From Duganella sp. Leaf126 (GTDB lineage Bacteria; Pseudomonadota; Gammaproteobacteria; Burkholderiales; Burkholderiaceae_D): a stretch of DNA of 64,000 nt. The translations under genes were made by a program, and so were the position numbers. The notes under the pieces were generated by a model. That model was not told the origin of the DNA. It did not search any database and saw only the letters and a list, made by a program, of their open reading frames with translations. Where the stretch lies: positions 63,439 through 127,438 of the forward strand of contig NZ_LMNW01000004.1 in the NCBI RefSeq assembly GCF_001423125.1. Reading direction: 5' to 3'. Of this stretch, positions 1 through 8,433 are shown one piece after another; position 1 is the first letter of the stretch, and the number at the start of each line of letters is the position of its first letter.

Positions 1-126
1 ATGAACAGGCTCTGGCGCGCCGGGCAGGGGGAACGGCGCCAGCGTGCCATTCAACCACGAACCGAGGTCAGGCAGTTCCGGCGTCGGCGCGTTAAGGCGA
101 CCGGCAGACTGGCTGACGCGCTGCAT
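1..126 (-). CDS. possible partial hypothetical protein (runs off left edge)
   Basis: A minus-strand reading frame opens with ATG at 126 and stays open for 42 codons to the window edge. It reads like a Pro-rich secreted or structural segment, containing PELPDLGSWLNGTLAP followed by FPLPGAPEP. It would lie just downstream of, and in the same direction as, the flavin oxidoreductase gene. A 24-bp near-repeat (30-53 and 128-151) encodes NGTLAP here and again in another frame just before the proposed start. No ribosome binding site is obvious. No family is recognised, and it may be chance; the true start or extent cannot be judged from this window. Confidence 0.3.
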   Translation of the reverse strand, partial: MQRVSQSAGRLNAPTPELPDLGSWLNGTLAPFPLPGAPEPVH

Positions 127-167
127 GGGAGCGGCGCCAGCGTGCCGTTCACGAGCGAACCGACTGC

Positions 168-1178
168 TCAGGCAAAGCCGGCTTCGGTGCGCTGAAGCGA
201 CTGGCGCACTTCAGCCGTGATTTCGTACGAGCGCAGCCGGTGCTGGTGGTCGAAGATTTGCGACGTGATCATCAGTTCGTCGGCGCCGGTGCGGGCGATG
301 AATTGCTGCAGGCGCTGGCGGACCGTGTCCGGCGCACCGATGGCCGTGCACGACAGCACCGAATCGAGCATGGTACGCTCGGCAACGCCAAGCGACTCCA
401 GGTAGCCGGCGCGTGGCGGCTGCAGCTTGCCGGGGTTGCCGGTGCGCAGATTGACGAACGCCTGCTGCATCGACGTGGCGCGCAAATGCGCTTCCTCGTC
501 GGTGTCGGCGGCAAATACGTTAAACCCGAGCATCACGTAAGGCTTGTCGAGTTGCGCCGACGGCTGGAAATTGCTGCGGTACAGGGTAATCGCCTGCTGC
601 ATCATCGACGGCGCAAAGTGCGACGCGAATGCGAACGGCAGCCCGAGGTGCGCAGCGAGCTGCGCGCCGAAGGTGCTTGAACCGAGTATCCACAGCGGCA
701 CCTTGGCGCCTTTGCCAGGCACGGCCAGCACGCGCTGGCGCGGCGTATCGCTCATATAGTCCTGCAATTCCAGCACGTCCTGCGGGAATGCGTCCGAGTC
801 GGACTCGAGGTTGCGGCGCAGCGCGCGCGCCGTGGTGTGGTCCGAGCCCGGCGCCCGCCCCAGACCGAGGTCGATCCGGCCCGGGTGCAGCGCCTCCAGC
901 GTGCCGAATTGCTCGGCAATCACCAGCGGCGAGTGGTTCGGCAACATGATGCCGCCAGCACCGACGCGGATGGTGGACGTGCCGCCCGCCACGTGGGCCA
1001 GCAGGACGGCCGTGGCCGCGCTGGCAATCCCGGGCATGCCATGGTGCTCGGCCAGCCAGTAACGCTGGAAGCCCCAGCGCTCGCCGTGCTGGGCGAGGTC
1101 GAGTGTGTTACGGAACGATGCGGAAGCGTTGCTGCCTTCGGCGATCGGCGACAGGTCGAGTATGGAAAATGGAATCAT
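168..1178 (-). CDS. LLM-class flavin-dependent oxidoreductase (YhbW-like luciferase family)
   Basis: This is a 336-residue protein of the bacterial luciferase-like (TIM barrel, FMN/F420-type) superfamily. The sequence matches the E. coli YhbW subgroup nearly end to end: FSILDLSPI at the N-terminus, [16 protein letters not shown], the [20 protein letters not shown] block, [11 protein letters not shown], and a C-terminal [15 protein letters not shown]. It probably reduces FMN-linked substrates in the cytoplasm, but the physiological substrate of YhbW is unknown. The start is placed at the second ATG (1178) because family members begin just before FSLLDL; an ATG three codons upstream (1187) is possible. 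Neither has a clear Shine-Dalgarno. It is divergent from the TraB-family gene across about 290 bp in which I see no further gene. Confidence 0.9.
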   Translation of the reverse strand: MIPFSILDLSPIAEGSNASASFRNTLDLAQHGERWGFQRYWLAEHHGMPGIASAATAVLLAHVAGGTSTIRVGAGGIMLPNHSPLVIAEQFGTLEALHPGRIDLGLGRAPGSDHTTARALRRNLESDSDAFPQDVLELQDYMSDTPRQRVLAVPGKGAKVPLWILGSSTFGAQLAAHLGLPFAFASHFAPSMMQQAITLYRSNFQPSAQLDKPYVMLGFNVFAADTDEEAHLRATSMQQAFVNLRTGNPGKLQPPRAGYLESLGVAERTMLDSVLSCTAIGAPDTVRQRLQQFIARTGADELMITSQIFDHQHRLRSYEITAEVRQSLQRTEAGFA

Positions 1179-1465
1179 GCAGTCCATATCGGGCCGTCAC
1201 CGACAGTTTCAAGCGAGTCCCTGGAATCGGTGTGGTTATTGCCACGCTGAAGATTGGTGCTGATATCGAATTGGTATCGAAGTGGATCAAAACAGACGCC
1301 TGCGTGGAAATAAGTCACAAAAACCGGCAGCTGCGTCACAAATAGTTTTTCCCTGCAGCCTGCCTGATTTACCATGGGAAACAGCGCGGCATCCGGCCGC
1401 AGCTCGCCCATCTCCTTTATCGAATCTTATTTCGATGGCATCGGCTGCCATCGTCGGGAACGCGC

Positions 1466-2386
1466 ATGCCTGCCAGAATGATTGTCTTGTTTGCATTGGT
1501 GCTGGGCCTGCTGGGCCAGGCGGGACAGGTTGCCTACGCGGCCGGGGTAGCCGAAGCGGCTGCGCCGCGCCGCGGCCAGCTGTACAAGGTCACGCTCGAT
1601 GGCAAGACCAGCTATCTGTACGGCACCATCCACGTCGGCAAGGACGGCGTTTATCCGCTCGATGCGCAAGCCGCGCAGGCGCTGCTCGGTGCCAGGGCGC
1701 TGGTGATCGAGCTCGATATCCGCGAAAATGCCGCCTTCCAGCAAGCCATGACGCGGCATGGCCGCTACGCTGCCGGCGACCAGGTGCAAAACCATGTGCA
1801 GCCCGCCACCGTGCAAAAGCTGGTGCCGGCGCTGGCGCGCGCCGGGCTGTCGCTGCAATCGGTGCAGCAATTCAAGCCATGGCTGATTGCCAACCTGCTC
1901 ATCGGTACCGAACTCGATGCGCGCGGATTCAAGCGTGCCCAGGCGGCGGAATACGCGCTGCTGGCCGCAGCGCAGCAGCAGGACAAGGCCGTGCGCCAGC
2001 TCGAGAGCGCAGACTATCAGCTGGGCTTGTTCGATACGCTGGACCCGCGCCAGCAAGAGCAATATTTGCTGGAAAGCCTGGCCGACCTCGACAACGGCAC
2101 GGCAATGAAGAAATCGCTGGCGCTGATCGAGGCCTGGAACGCTGCCGACATCCCCGGCATCGAAGCTGCCTGGCGCAATGCCACCAGCGGCAACTCGATA
2201 GCGGCCGAATTCATGCAGCGCGTCCTGCTGGGCAAGCGCAATCCGGAAATGGCGGCCAATATCGAGCGCATCATGCAGCAGGACCGGGTTGCCTTCGTGG
2301 GCGTCGGATTGCTGCACCTGGTCGGCGACGATGGCCTGCCGCAACTGCTCAAGCGCCGCGGCTACCGGGTCGAGCAGTTGTATTGA
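1466..2386 (+). CDS. TraB/GumN family protein
   Basis: This 306-residue protein belongs to the TraB/GumN (PF01963) family, membrane-associated or exported proteins with a proposed metal-dependent peptidase-like (Tiki-like) fold whose bacterial role is unclear. An N-terminal hydrophobic segment (about residues 4-25, ending AYAAG) looks like a signal peptide. The family-defining GTIHVGKDGVYPL lies near residue 53, and the C-terminal VGVGLLHLVGDDGLPQLLKRRGY matches the conserved AHL-type ending. Several Gln-rich stretches sit in the middle. A GGGAA-like ribosome site precedes the ATG. It is convergent with the lipoprotein gene at 2412 across a 25-bp gap with no clear terminator. Confidence 0.9.
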   Translation: MPARMIVLFALVLGLLGQAGQVAYAAGVAEAAAPRRGQLYKVTLDGKTSYLYGTIHVGKDGVYPLDAQAAQALLGARALVIELDIRENAAFQQAMTRHGRYAAGDQVQNHVQPATVQKLVPALARAGLSLQSVQQFKPWLIANLLIGTELDARGFKRAQAAEYALLAAAQQQDKAVRQLESADYQLGLFDTLDPRQQEQYLLESLADLDNGTAMKKSLALIEAWNAADIPGIEAAWRNATSGNSIAAEFMQRVLLGKRNPEMAANIERIMQQDRVAFVGVGLLHLVGDDGLPQLLKRRGYRVEQLY

Positions 2387-2411
2387 CGCCGTTCATCGGC
2401 CTTGACAGGAC

Positions 2412-2978
2412 TTAATAGGCGGTGAGCGCGCCGCTGCTGTAGCGCACCCGGTCGCCCACCTTGTACGACGGCAGGGTATCGACAACGATGCTCTGGCTGC
2501 TGCCATCGTCCATGCGCACGCTGATGCGGTACGGGGTGGGGCCGCCGGCCGTTGCACTGGTGGCGCTGCTCCCGGTCGTGTCGCCCATGCCCGCCGGCAG
2601 CTGATCGATCGCTTGCACCACGCCGTACGAGGCTTGCGTCGTGCTGCCGGTGCCGGCCGCGTTCCCGCTCATGCCGCTGCTGTCCGCACTGCCGCTGCCG
2701 CTCATGCCCGAGCTGCCGGTCCCGGCGCCGGCAGTGCCTGCGGCCGGCACGCCTCCGCCCCCGCCGGGGCCGGCGCCCGTGGCTGCCGTACCCGAGCCGC
2801 TGCTGCCGCTCGACGTGTAGCCGCTGGTGCTGCTGGTGCTGCCGGAGCCGCCGGAGGTATAGCCGCTGTTTGCGCCGCCGCGCATGGAATCGGACGCGCA
2901 TCCCGCCAGTCCCGCGAGCAGCAGCATACTCATTGCTATGGTCAGCCTGCCCTGTTTGCCGAATGTTGCACGGTTCAT
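2412..2978 (-). CDS. Ser/Gly-rich putative lipoprotein
   Basis: This is a 188-residue exported lipoprotein. A signal peptide ends in a clear lipobox, LLLAGLAGC, with the lipidated Cys near residue 27. Residues about 30-130 are low-complexity Ser/Gly/Thr/Ala with repeated SGYTSSG-type and GMSGSG-type units, typical of a flexible spacer. The C-terminal 40 residues (YRISVRMDDGSSQSI, then YKVGDRVRYSSGALTAY) form a small beta-rich module like those in outer-membrane glycine-zipper proteins. A strong ribosome site (AGGGAGG) precedes the ATG. Function is unknown; the composition suggests an envelope-tethered domain on a flexible linker. The low-complexity part is likely to vary in length between strains. 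Confidence 0.8.
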   Translation of the reverse strand: MNRATFGKQGRLTIAMSMLLLAGLAGCASDSMRGGANSGYTSGGSGSTSSTSGYTSSGSSGSGTAATGAGPGGGGGVPAAGTAGAGTGSSGMSGSGSADSSGMSGNAAGTGSTTQASYGVVQAIDQLPAGMGDTTGSSATSATAGGPTPYRISVRMDDGSSQSIVVDTLPSYKVGDRVRYSSGALTAY

Positions 2979-3124
2979 CTCTGCCTCCCTTGAAGTATCA
3001 AAACAGGTCAGAGCCGAACCGCCGTACTTCGTTCATGCACCGGTCCGGACGCTTGATGTACATCAATTGAATCATGCTACCCACAAGCAATAATTGTCCG
3101 GTATCACTTTTAAAGGACATCGAT

Positions 3125-3364
3125 ATGTTGACACGCGTAACAGATACCATTATCGAACAGTTAATTACGTCGACCTGCGGAGAGCAGACTGATCCGCGCT
3201 GCAAGCACCTGATGACGCATGCATTGCACGGCCTGGTACGCGTGGCCCAGGCTGAGCAACTTCAACAACTGCAGGAGGATGTCGAGCGGGCCTGCGGGAA
3301 CGGCCGCTGTGGCGAGGTCAGCCTGACGACCGGATGCGATAGTGCGACCACAAGACGCACATGA
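3125..3364 (+). CDS. hypothetical small Cys-containing protein
   Basis: This 79-residue ORF starts at an ATG preceded by AAAGGA at good spacing, which favours this start over an upstream in-frame ATG at 3074. The first 60 residues look helical (VTDTIIEQLITSTCGEQ, HLMTHALHGLVRVAQAEQLQQLQEDVERACGN) with four cysteines. The last 15 residues are low in character and overlap the convergent VanZ-like gene by 47 bp, so the stop may be a late one. No family is recognised. An ordinary divergent promoter region separates it from the lipoprotein gene at 2978. Confidence 0.55.
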   Translation: MLTRVTDTIIEQLITSTCGEQTDPRCKHLMTHALHGLVRVAQAEQLQQLQEDVERACGNGRCGEVSLTTGCDSATTRRT

Positions 3365-3710
3365 CCACGGTCATCAGCACGGCAGCGCTGCAATCGACCA
3401 GCCAGTCCGAGACCGCACCGTGGCGATACGGAAAAAAGCTTTGCACGTATTCGTCCAGGGCGCCCATGGCAGCGATGGTCAGCACCGACTTGACGGCGCG
3501 CTGGGCCAGCGAACCGGTAGTGCCGGTGAATAGCAGGAAGGTCAGGCCCGCGTAGGCGGTGGAGTGAAGCAGGACGCCGGAGGCCACCTGGCCGATTTCC
3601 TGCCGGGCGCCGGGCAGGGAACCTAGCACCAGGATCATCAGGAAGAGGAAGATGGCAGTCCAGTAACGAAGGCGGGCATGCGAGGAGGAAAGAATAATTT
3701 GCTTGATCAT
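3318..3710 (-). CDS. VanZ-like family integral membrane protein
   Basis: This 130-residue protein has four predicted transmembrane segments: YWTAIFLFLMILVLGS, ASGVLLHSTAYAGLTFLLF, a third around SVLTIAAMGALDEYVQSF, and a C-terminal VDCSAAVLMTVVMCVLW. The family hallmark is the acidic ALDEYVQSFFPYR followed by SDWLVDCSAA, as in VanZ/teicoplanin-resistance-like proteins (PF04892), whose role in Gram-negatives is unknown. The ATG at 3710 is chosen because AAGG lies about 9 nt upstream; an in-frame ATG at 3755 lacks this. The 3' end overlaps the small plus-strand ORF ending at 3364. Confidence 0.8.
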   Translation of the reverse strand: MIKQIILSSSHARLRYWTAIFLFLMILVLGSLPGARQEIGQVASGVLLHSTAYAGLTFLLFTGTTGSLAQRAVKSVLTIAAMGALDEYVQSFFPYRHGAVSDWLVDCSAAVLMTVVMCVLWSHYRIRSSG

Positions 3711-3875
3711 GAAGCAAACCTTACCACGCGTGCCAGGAATTGGGGAGTGGTGCACCGCTGCCGGTGCACCTTTCTTCAGTCATGCCTATCGGTTGCATGT
3801 ACTCAAGATGGACCCAGTATAAGCAGCGATTGTGACGCCGCCATGACAAGCGACAACCATTCGGACGACGAGCCC

Positions 3876-3906
3876 AAAAAAAAAGCCCGCTGATGAAAGC
3901 GGGCTT
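3876..3906 (-). terminator. rho-independent terminator for the SDR gene
   Basis: An 8-bp perfect stem (3883-3890 with 3899-3906, GC-rich core) has an 8-nt loop. Read on the minus strand it is followed by an uninterrupted run of nine T residues (A run 3876-3884 on plus). It lies about 125 bp beyond the stop of the minus-strand SDR gene at 4031. Confidence 0.85.
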
Positions 3907-4030
3907 AAAACTATTTTCTTGGAGGAGAATAGTGGAGACAGGTGCAATTATGCGCGTCCCCAAGATATGTGTCTAATTGATGTTTCGGATACCAGACATT
4001 TGATTCCCGAATAACAGCCGGGTTTCCCGT

Positions 4031-4792
4031 TTATTTGACCGCCACCGTGTAGTTGAGCGCCATGCGGCCGCCGTCCACGTACAGCGTTTGTCCGGTCATG
4101 TAGCTGGCGTCGTCGCTGGCCAGGAAGGCGGCAATCGACGCCACTTCCTCCGGGTCGCCGCAGCGTCCCATCGGCGTGCGCGACAGGATCGTGTGGCGCG
4201 CCTCCGGGCTCGACATCACTGCCTGCTTCGCCAGCTCGGTCAGGATGGTGCCGGGTCCGATGCCGTTGACGCGGATGCCGTGCGGGATCAGGTTCAGCGA
4301 CATCACCTTGGTCAGCTGGTTGATCGCGCCTTTCGACACCACATAAGGCACCTGGTTGGGGATGGCCAGCTCGGCGTTCACGCTCGACATATTGATGATC
4401 ACGCCGCTTTGCTGCTTGACCATCTCGCGCGCCACGGCCTGGCCGCACAGGAACATCGATTTCAGGTTGATCCGCAGCACGCGATCGAAGTCGTCCTCGG
4501 TGACGTCGAGGAAGTCGGCGGCGTGGGTCACGCCGGCGTTGTTGATCAGGATATCGACGCGGCCGAACGCGGCCAGGGTATCGGCCAGCATGGTGTCCAC
4601 ATCCGCTTTCTGGCTGACATCGGCAGCGAAGAAGCGGGCGGCATCGCCCAACGCGGCGGCAGCCTGTTCGCCGTCGGGCTTGATGTCCACCAGCATGACC
4701 CTGGCGCCTTCGGCGACCAGGCGGCGGGCGCAGGCCAGGCCGATGCCCTGGGTGGCGCCGGTGACGATGGCGACTTTTCCGGATAATTTCAT
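4031..4792 (-). CDS. SDR family NAD(P)-dependent oxidoreductase
   Basis: This is a classical short-chain dehydrogenase/reductase of 253 residues, the usual length. The cofactor-binding TGATQGIG is at residues 11-18, with VDIKPD at the end of beta-2; the acidic residue there suggests NAD(H) preference. NNAG is at 84-87, and the catalytic residues are Ser137, Tyr150 and Lys154. The C-terminal YMTGQTLYVDGGRMALNY is typical of the glucose-1-dehydrogenase/FabG-like subgroup. The substrate cannot be told from sequence. It is divergent from pyrF with 93 bp between the starts and ends about 125 bp before a strong terminator. Only a weak ribosome site (GAAAG) is visible. Confidence 0.92.
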   Translation of the reverse strand: MKLSGKVAIVTGATQGIGLACARRLVAEGARVMLVDIKPDGEQAAAALGDAARFFAADVSQKADVDTMLADTLAAFGRVDILINNAGVTHAADFLDVTEDDFDRVLRINLKSMFLCGQAVAREMVKQQSGVIINMSSVNAELAIPNQVPYVVSKGAINQLTKVMSLNLIPHGIRVNGIGPGTILTELAKQAVMSSPEARHTILSRTPMGRCGDPEEVASIAAFLASDDASYMTGQTLYVDGGRMALNYTVAVK

Positions 4793-4885
4793 GGTTGTGC
4801 TTTCGATGGGATGACGGGCGAATTCTATCAGTCGGACATGGCCGCGCTACAATAGAGGGTTTGCAACAGACCAGAAGGGTGCGCC

Positions 4886-5704
4886 GTGAATTTCATCAAC
4901 AAACTGTCCGCCGCGTGGACCAGCAACGACTCGCTGCTGTGCGTCGGCCTCGATCCCGACATGGCCAAGCTGCCGGCGCAGTTCCGCAACGATCCGCAAG
5001 GCATTTTTCATTTTTGCCGCGAGATCATCGACGCCACCGCCGACCTGGCCTGCTCGTTCAAGCCGCAGATCGCCTATTTTGCTGCGCTGTCGGCGGAAGA
5101 CCAGCTCGAGCAAATCTGCGCCTATCTGCGCGAGCACTACCCGCACATTCCGCTGATCCTCGACGCCAAGCGCGGCGACATCGGCGCCACCGCCCGCCAG
5201 TACGCGCGCGAGGCATACGACCGCTACGGCGCCGACGCCGTCACCGTCAACCCCTACATGGGATCCGATTCGGTCGAGCCTTACATGGAGTGGCGCGAGC
5301 GCGGCGTGATCATCCTGTGCCGCACCTCGAACGCGGGCGGCTCGGACCTGCAATTTCTCGACGTCGGCGGCCAGCCGCTGTACCAGCACGTGGCGCGCCT
5401 GGTGGCCGAGAAGTGGAACAGCAACAGCCAGTGCGCGCTGGTGGTGGGCGCTACCTACCCGGAAGAGCTGGCGCAGGTGCGCGCCATCGTCGGCGACATG
5501 CCCTTGCTGGTGCCCGGCATCGGCGCCCAGGGCGGCGATGTCGCTGCCACTGTGCGGTCGGGCAAGAGCGCTGCCGGCACCGGCATGATGATCAATTCGT
5601 CGCGGGCCATCCTGTACGCGGCGCCGCAGGCCGGCGAAGACTTCGCCAGCGCTGCGCGCCGCGTGGCGCTGGACACGCGCGACGCGATCAATCTGCATCG
5701 CTGA
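4886..5704 (+). CDS. pyrF: orotidine 5'-phosphate decarboxylase
   Basis: PyrF converts OMP to UMP, the last step of de novo UMP synthesis. The 272-residue length and overall sequence are those of the longer type-2 (bacterial/mycobacterial) subfamily. The catalytic Asp-Lys-Asp array is in DAKRGDIG (Asp93, Lys95, Asp98), after [10 protein letters not shown] near residue 21 and followed by [15 protein letters not shown] and [10 protein letters not shown]. The start is GTG at 4886, preceded by AAGGG; no ATG lies nearby upstream. A TACAAT box at 4848-4853 is a plausible -10 element. The gene is followed by a 412-bp gene-free stretch filled with palindromic repeats. Confidence 0.97.
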   Translation: MNFINKLSAAWTSNDSLLCVGLDPDMAKLPAQFRNDPQGIFHFCREIIDATADLACSFKPQIAYFAALSAEDQLEQICAYLREHYPHIPLILDAKRGDIGATARQYAREAYDRYGADAVTVNPYMGSDSVEPYMEWRERGVIILCRTSNAGGSDLQFLDVGGQPLYQHVARLVAEKWNSNSQCALVVGATYPEELAQVRAIVGDMPLLVPGIGAQGGDVAATVRSGKSAAGTGMMINSSRAILYAAPQAGEDFASAARRVALDTRDAINLHR

Positions 5705-5730
5705 TCGTCAACGTTTGCTGCGAGTCCGTT

Positions 5731-5750
5731 ATCCCCGCGCAGGCGGGGAT
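5731..5750. repeat. solo REP-like palindrome
   Basis: A 20-bp palindrome has an 8-bp perfect stem (ATCCCCGC / GCGGGGAT) around GCAG. It is a half-element of the same family as the two larger inverted-repeat elements that follow at 5785 and 5935. Confidence 0.8.
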
Positions 5751-5784
5751 GCACATCGAACGCCAGCATATCGGACGCGATGTT

Positions 5785-5895
5785 CCGTCATCCCCGCGCA
5801 GGCGGGGATCCAGTTCTTCAGACTATCCGAATGGAACCGGCAGGCGCTACGCCTGTTCAGGCGTTCCTTGGATTCCCGCCTGCGCGGGAATGACG
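5785..5895. repeat. MITE-like inverted-repeat element, copy 1
   Basis: A 111-bp non-coding element is bounded by inverted arms: CCGTCATCCCCGCG at the left and CGCGGGAATGACG at the right, each arm itself a palindrome around GCAG or CTGC. The interior contains the shared word AACCGGCAGGCGCTAC. A second copy lies at 5935-6044 (offset 150 bp), and a related element with a different interior is at 33221-33328. The region 5705-6116 holds no gene. Confidence 0.85.
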
Positions 5896-5934
5896 ATTTT
5901 AGCGGACGGGGATGCGGTTTCAACGCGGTGCGCT

Positions 5935-6044
5935 CCGTCATCCCCGCGCAGGCGGGGATCCAATTCTTCAGACAATCCGAATAGAACCGGCAGGCGCTAC
6001 CTCTGTCAGGTGTTCCCTGGATTCTCGCCTGCGCGGGAATGACG
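5935..6044. repeat. MITE-like inverted-repeat element, copy 2
   Basis: This 110-bp element is closely similar to copy 1 along its whole length (same arms, the same interior word AACCGGCAGGCGCTAC, a few substitutions and a small deletion near the right arm). It lies between the converging ends of pyrF and sbcB, where such elements usually accumulate. Confidence 0.85.
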
Positions 6045-6116
6045 TTCGAGCAGGCGGGAAATGACGGCTTGGATCGTCGGGCATGACTGGCGCAGGCGTG
6101 CCAGGCAAGGTTGTTG

Positions 6117-7559
6117 TCAGTGCGCCGGCGCGACCATTTCCGCGTAGTCGTACAAATCCCCGAGGATCTGTTCGGCCCGTTCGTCGGCGTCCTGCTGCAA
6201 CTGATCGATCTCGCCGAAGAACTGGTCGATGGTGCGGGCGCCGCCTGCGCCTTCGTAGAAGCGTTCGGCGCGGTGCTGTTCCCACTGTTCCGTTTCCGTC
6301 TCCGACAGGGTCTCCGGGAAGTTGCGTGCGCGGTAGCGGAACACCAGTTCGGCCAGGCGGGCGTCGCCGAATGACGGCGAGGCGGCGGCCAGGCGCGCCG
6401 GGCTTTCCTGGCGCAGGCTGTCGAGCGTGCGGCGGTCGTCGCGGCTGACGAAGCCGTTGTACAGGTCTTCGTCCACGTCGAGCGGCGCGCCGGCCGGGCG
6501 GTGGAACACCTGCGACCACTCGGCGTCGAGATTGCGGCCGGCGGCGGCAATGGCGGCATGGGCCTTGCCCTGTTCGAGATCGATGCCCCAGCGCGCGGCC
6601 ATGGCCGGCGACAGGGTTTTCAGGTTGGCAACCAGCATCGGCGACTTGTTCAGGTGGATGCTCTTGATCGGCAGCCGCGTCATGCCCTCGGGCAGGGCGT
6701 CGGCGCGGGTAAAGATGCGGGTGCGGATGGCGTCGGCGTCGAGCGTGAACAGTTCGGTCGGGTCGTAGCTGCAGTCCCAGACGATCACCTCGTTTTTGTT
6801 GGTCGGGTGCGTGGCCAGCGGCCAGACCAGCGCCAGGCAGCCGCGCTCGGCCGGGAACATGCCGGACACGTGCAGGAACGGCGCGCGCAGCTGCGGCGCC
6901 AGGTGCATGCCGATCTCGTCGGCCACGCGGTCCTTCTTGTGCAGGGCCAGGCAGAAATCGAACAGCTTGGGCTGGCGCTGGCGGATCAGGCGCGCCAGCG
7001 CGATGGTGGCGCGCACGTCAGACAGCGCATCGTGCGCCGCTTCATGCAGCAGGCCGTTGGCCTTGGCCAGGTGTTCGAGCTTGAAGCTGGGCTTGCCGTC
7101 TTCCCTGACCGGCCATTCGATCCCTTCGGGGCGCAGCGCGTAGGTCATGCGCACCACGTCGAGCAGGTCCCAGCGGCCGCAGCCGTTTTGCCACTCGCGC
7201 GCATACGGGTCGATCAGGTTGCGCCAGAACATGAAGCGGGTGATCTCGTCATCGAAGCGGATCGTGTTGTAGCCGACGCCGATCGTGCCCGGCTCGGCAA
7301 ACGCCTGCTCGATGGTGCGGGCGAACTGGTGCTCGGGCACGCCCCATTCCAGGCACTGCTGCGGAGTGATGCCGGTGATCAGGCACGATTGCGGATCAGG
7401 CAGGAAATCGTTGGCGGGCTGGCAATACAACATGATCGGATCGCCGATTTCATTGAGCTCGGCATCGGTGCGGATCGCGGCAAATTGCGCCGGGCGGTCG
7501 CGGCGCGCCACGGCGCCGAAGGTTTCGTAATCGTGCCAGAGGAAAGTCTGTGTGGTCAT
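6117..7559 (-). CDS. sbcB: exodeoxyribonuclease I
   Basis: Exonuclease I degrades single-stranded DNA 3' to 5' and acts in recombination and mismatch repair. The 480-residue protein has the DEDD exonuclease motifs: HDYETFG at residues 9-15 (Asp10, Glu12), YNTIRFDDE in the middle, and AAHDALSDVRATIALA. The family SH3-like and C-terminal domains follow (FPAERGCLALVWPLA, then LPIKSIHLNKSPML). The length matches E. coli SbcB (475). It is transcribed toward the repeat cluster. No good Shine-Dalgarno precedes the ATG. It is divergent from the DUF5610 gene, with 79 bp between the starts. Confidence 0.97.
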   Translation of the reverse strand: MTTQTFLWHDYETFGAVARRDRPAQFAAIRTDAELNEIGDPIMLYCQPANDFLPDPQSCLITGITPQQCLEWGVPEHQFARTIEQAFAEPGTIGVGYNTIRFDDEITRFMFWRNLIDPYAREWQNGCGRWDLLDVVRMTYALRPEGIEWPVREDGKPSFKLEHLAKANGLLHEAAHDALSDVRATIALARLIRQRQPKLFDFCLALHKKDRVADEIGMHLAPQLRAPFLHVSGMFPAERGCLALVWPLATHPTNKNEVIVWDCSYDPTELFTLDADAIRTRIFTRADALPEGMTRLPIKSIHLNKSPMLVANLKTLSPAMAARWGIDLEQGKAHAAIAAAGRNLDAEWSQVFHRPAGAPLDVDEDLYNGFVSRDDRRTLDSLRQESPARLAAASPSFGDARLAELVFRYRARNFPETLSETETEQWEQHRAERFYEGAGGARTIDQFFGEIDQLQQDADERAEQILGDLYDYAEMVAPAH

Positions 7560-7638
7560 AGAGGCGTGTTCAGGGGGGCTACAGTTATTGGTAAAACTGC
7601 CGATAATCGGAATTCAGGCACTCACAGGGAGCATCATC

Positions 7639-8316
7639 ATGGCGACTCCGGTATCCATTACTCCAGGTAGCAGCAACGTCGGCAGCAGTAGCGTCGGCGC
7701 AGTCAAGGCCAGCGCCACCGGCAGCGATAAAACCGCCGACGTATCGCCGACCGCCAAGGCCAAGGCCCAGCTCAACGCATCGATCGTGCAGGCATCGCTG
7801 ACGGTGTCGCTGAAAACGGCCAACGATCCGATGTCGGTGGTGTTTAAGACTGCGCTCACCGGCATCAACGAGGCGCTCGAGGCCGATTTCGGCAAGGATG
7901 CGATCCAGAATGCGGCGTCGCAGGACAATACGCCGGAAGCGACGGCGAACCGCATTGTAGCGCTGTCCACCGGTTTTTACGAAGCGTACAAGCGGCAGAA
8001 CCCCGGCCAGGACGACGAGACCGCGCTCAACAACTTCATGGATACCGTCAAGAAGGGCGTGGAGCAGGGTTTCAAGGAAGCGCGCAGCATCCTCGAGGGC
8101 TTCAAGGTGCTCAACGGCGAGCTGTCGGCCAACATCGACAAGACGTACGACCTGATTCAGAAGGGCTTTGCCGATTTTGCCGCTGCGCAAAAGGCGCCGC
8201 CGGCCGGGGCAGAGGCTACCGGCGCAGTCGGCGTCAGCGCCGCGGTCACGCCCAAAGCGCCCGGCAACGGCGACAGCGGCGCCGGCGTGCGCCAGATCGA
8301 TCCGCCCGCCGTCTGA
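7639..8316 (+). CDS. DUF5610 domain-containing protein
   Basis: This is a 225-residue soluble protein. Residues 1-50 are Ser/Val/Gly-rich and disordered-looking (ITPGSSNVGSSSVGA). Residues about 80-190 match the DUF5610 pattern: TPEATANRIVALSTGFYEAY, a QDDETALNNFMDTVKKGVEQGF helix, then EARSILEGF and DKTYDLIQKGFADF. The family is found in proteobacteria, sometimes near motility genes, with unknown function. The ATG at 7639 follows AGGGAG at good spacing; an upstream in-frame ATG at 7552 would overlap the sbcB start and is rejected. The C-terminal tail is Ala/Gly/Pro-rich. No export signal is seen. Confidence 0.8.
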   Translation: MATPVSITPGSSNVGSSSVGAVKASATGSDKTADVSPTAKAKAQLNASIVQASLTVSLKTANDPMSVVFKTALTGINEALEADFGKDAIQNAASQDNTPEATANRIVALSTGFYEAYKRQNPGQDDETALNNFMDTVKKGVEQGFKEARSILEGFKVLNGELSANIDKTYDLIQKGFADFAAAQKAPPAGAEATGAVGVSAAVTPKAPGNGDSGAGVRQIDPPAV

Positions 8317-8433
8317 CCAAATGGCTGCTGAGGCTGGCTGCCGAAACGCGCATCGTATTTGCTAAAGCAGTGGCAACCACAGCGTGGGTGGGCGCCAGAT
8401 CGGACGGTTGCTGAAAAACCGGCTGCTGAAAAT

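Noticed and set aside
1282..2415. Long plus-strand ORF overlapping the TraB/GumN gene
   Set aside because: It runs in a different frame of the TraB coding sequence; composition is Arg/Ala/Gly-rich as expected for a shadow in GC-rich DNA, with no conserved blocks.
3678..3893. Small plus-strand ORF ending in the terminator
   Set aside because: No ribosome site; it overlaps the VanZ gene start and the terminator hairpin, so it is likely chance.
5711..6060. Possible CRISPR array from the repeated GC palindromes
   Set aside because: Repeats are not regularly spaced, arms are inverted not direct, and there are no uniform spacers or cas genes; they fit MITE/REP elements.
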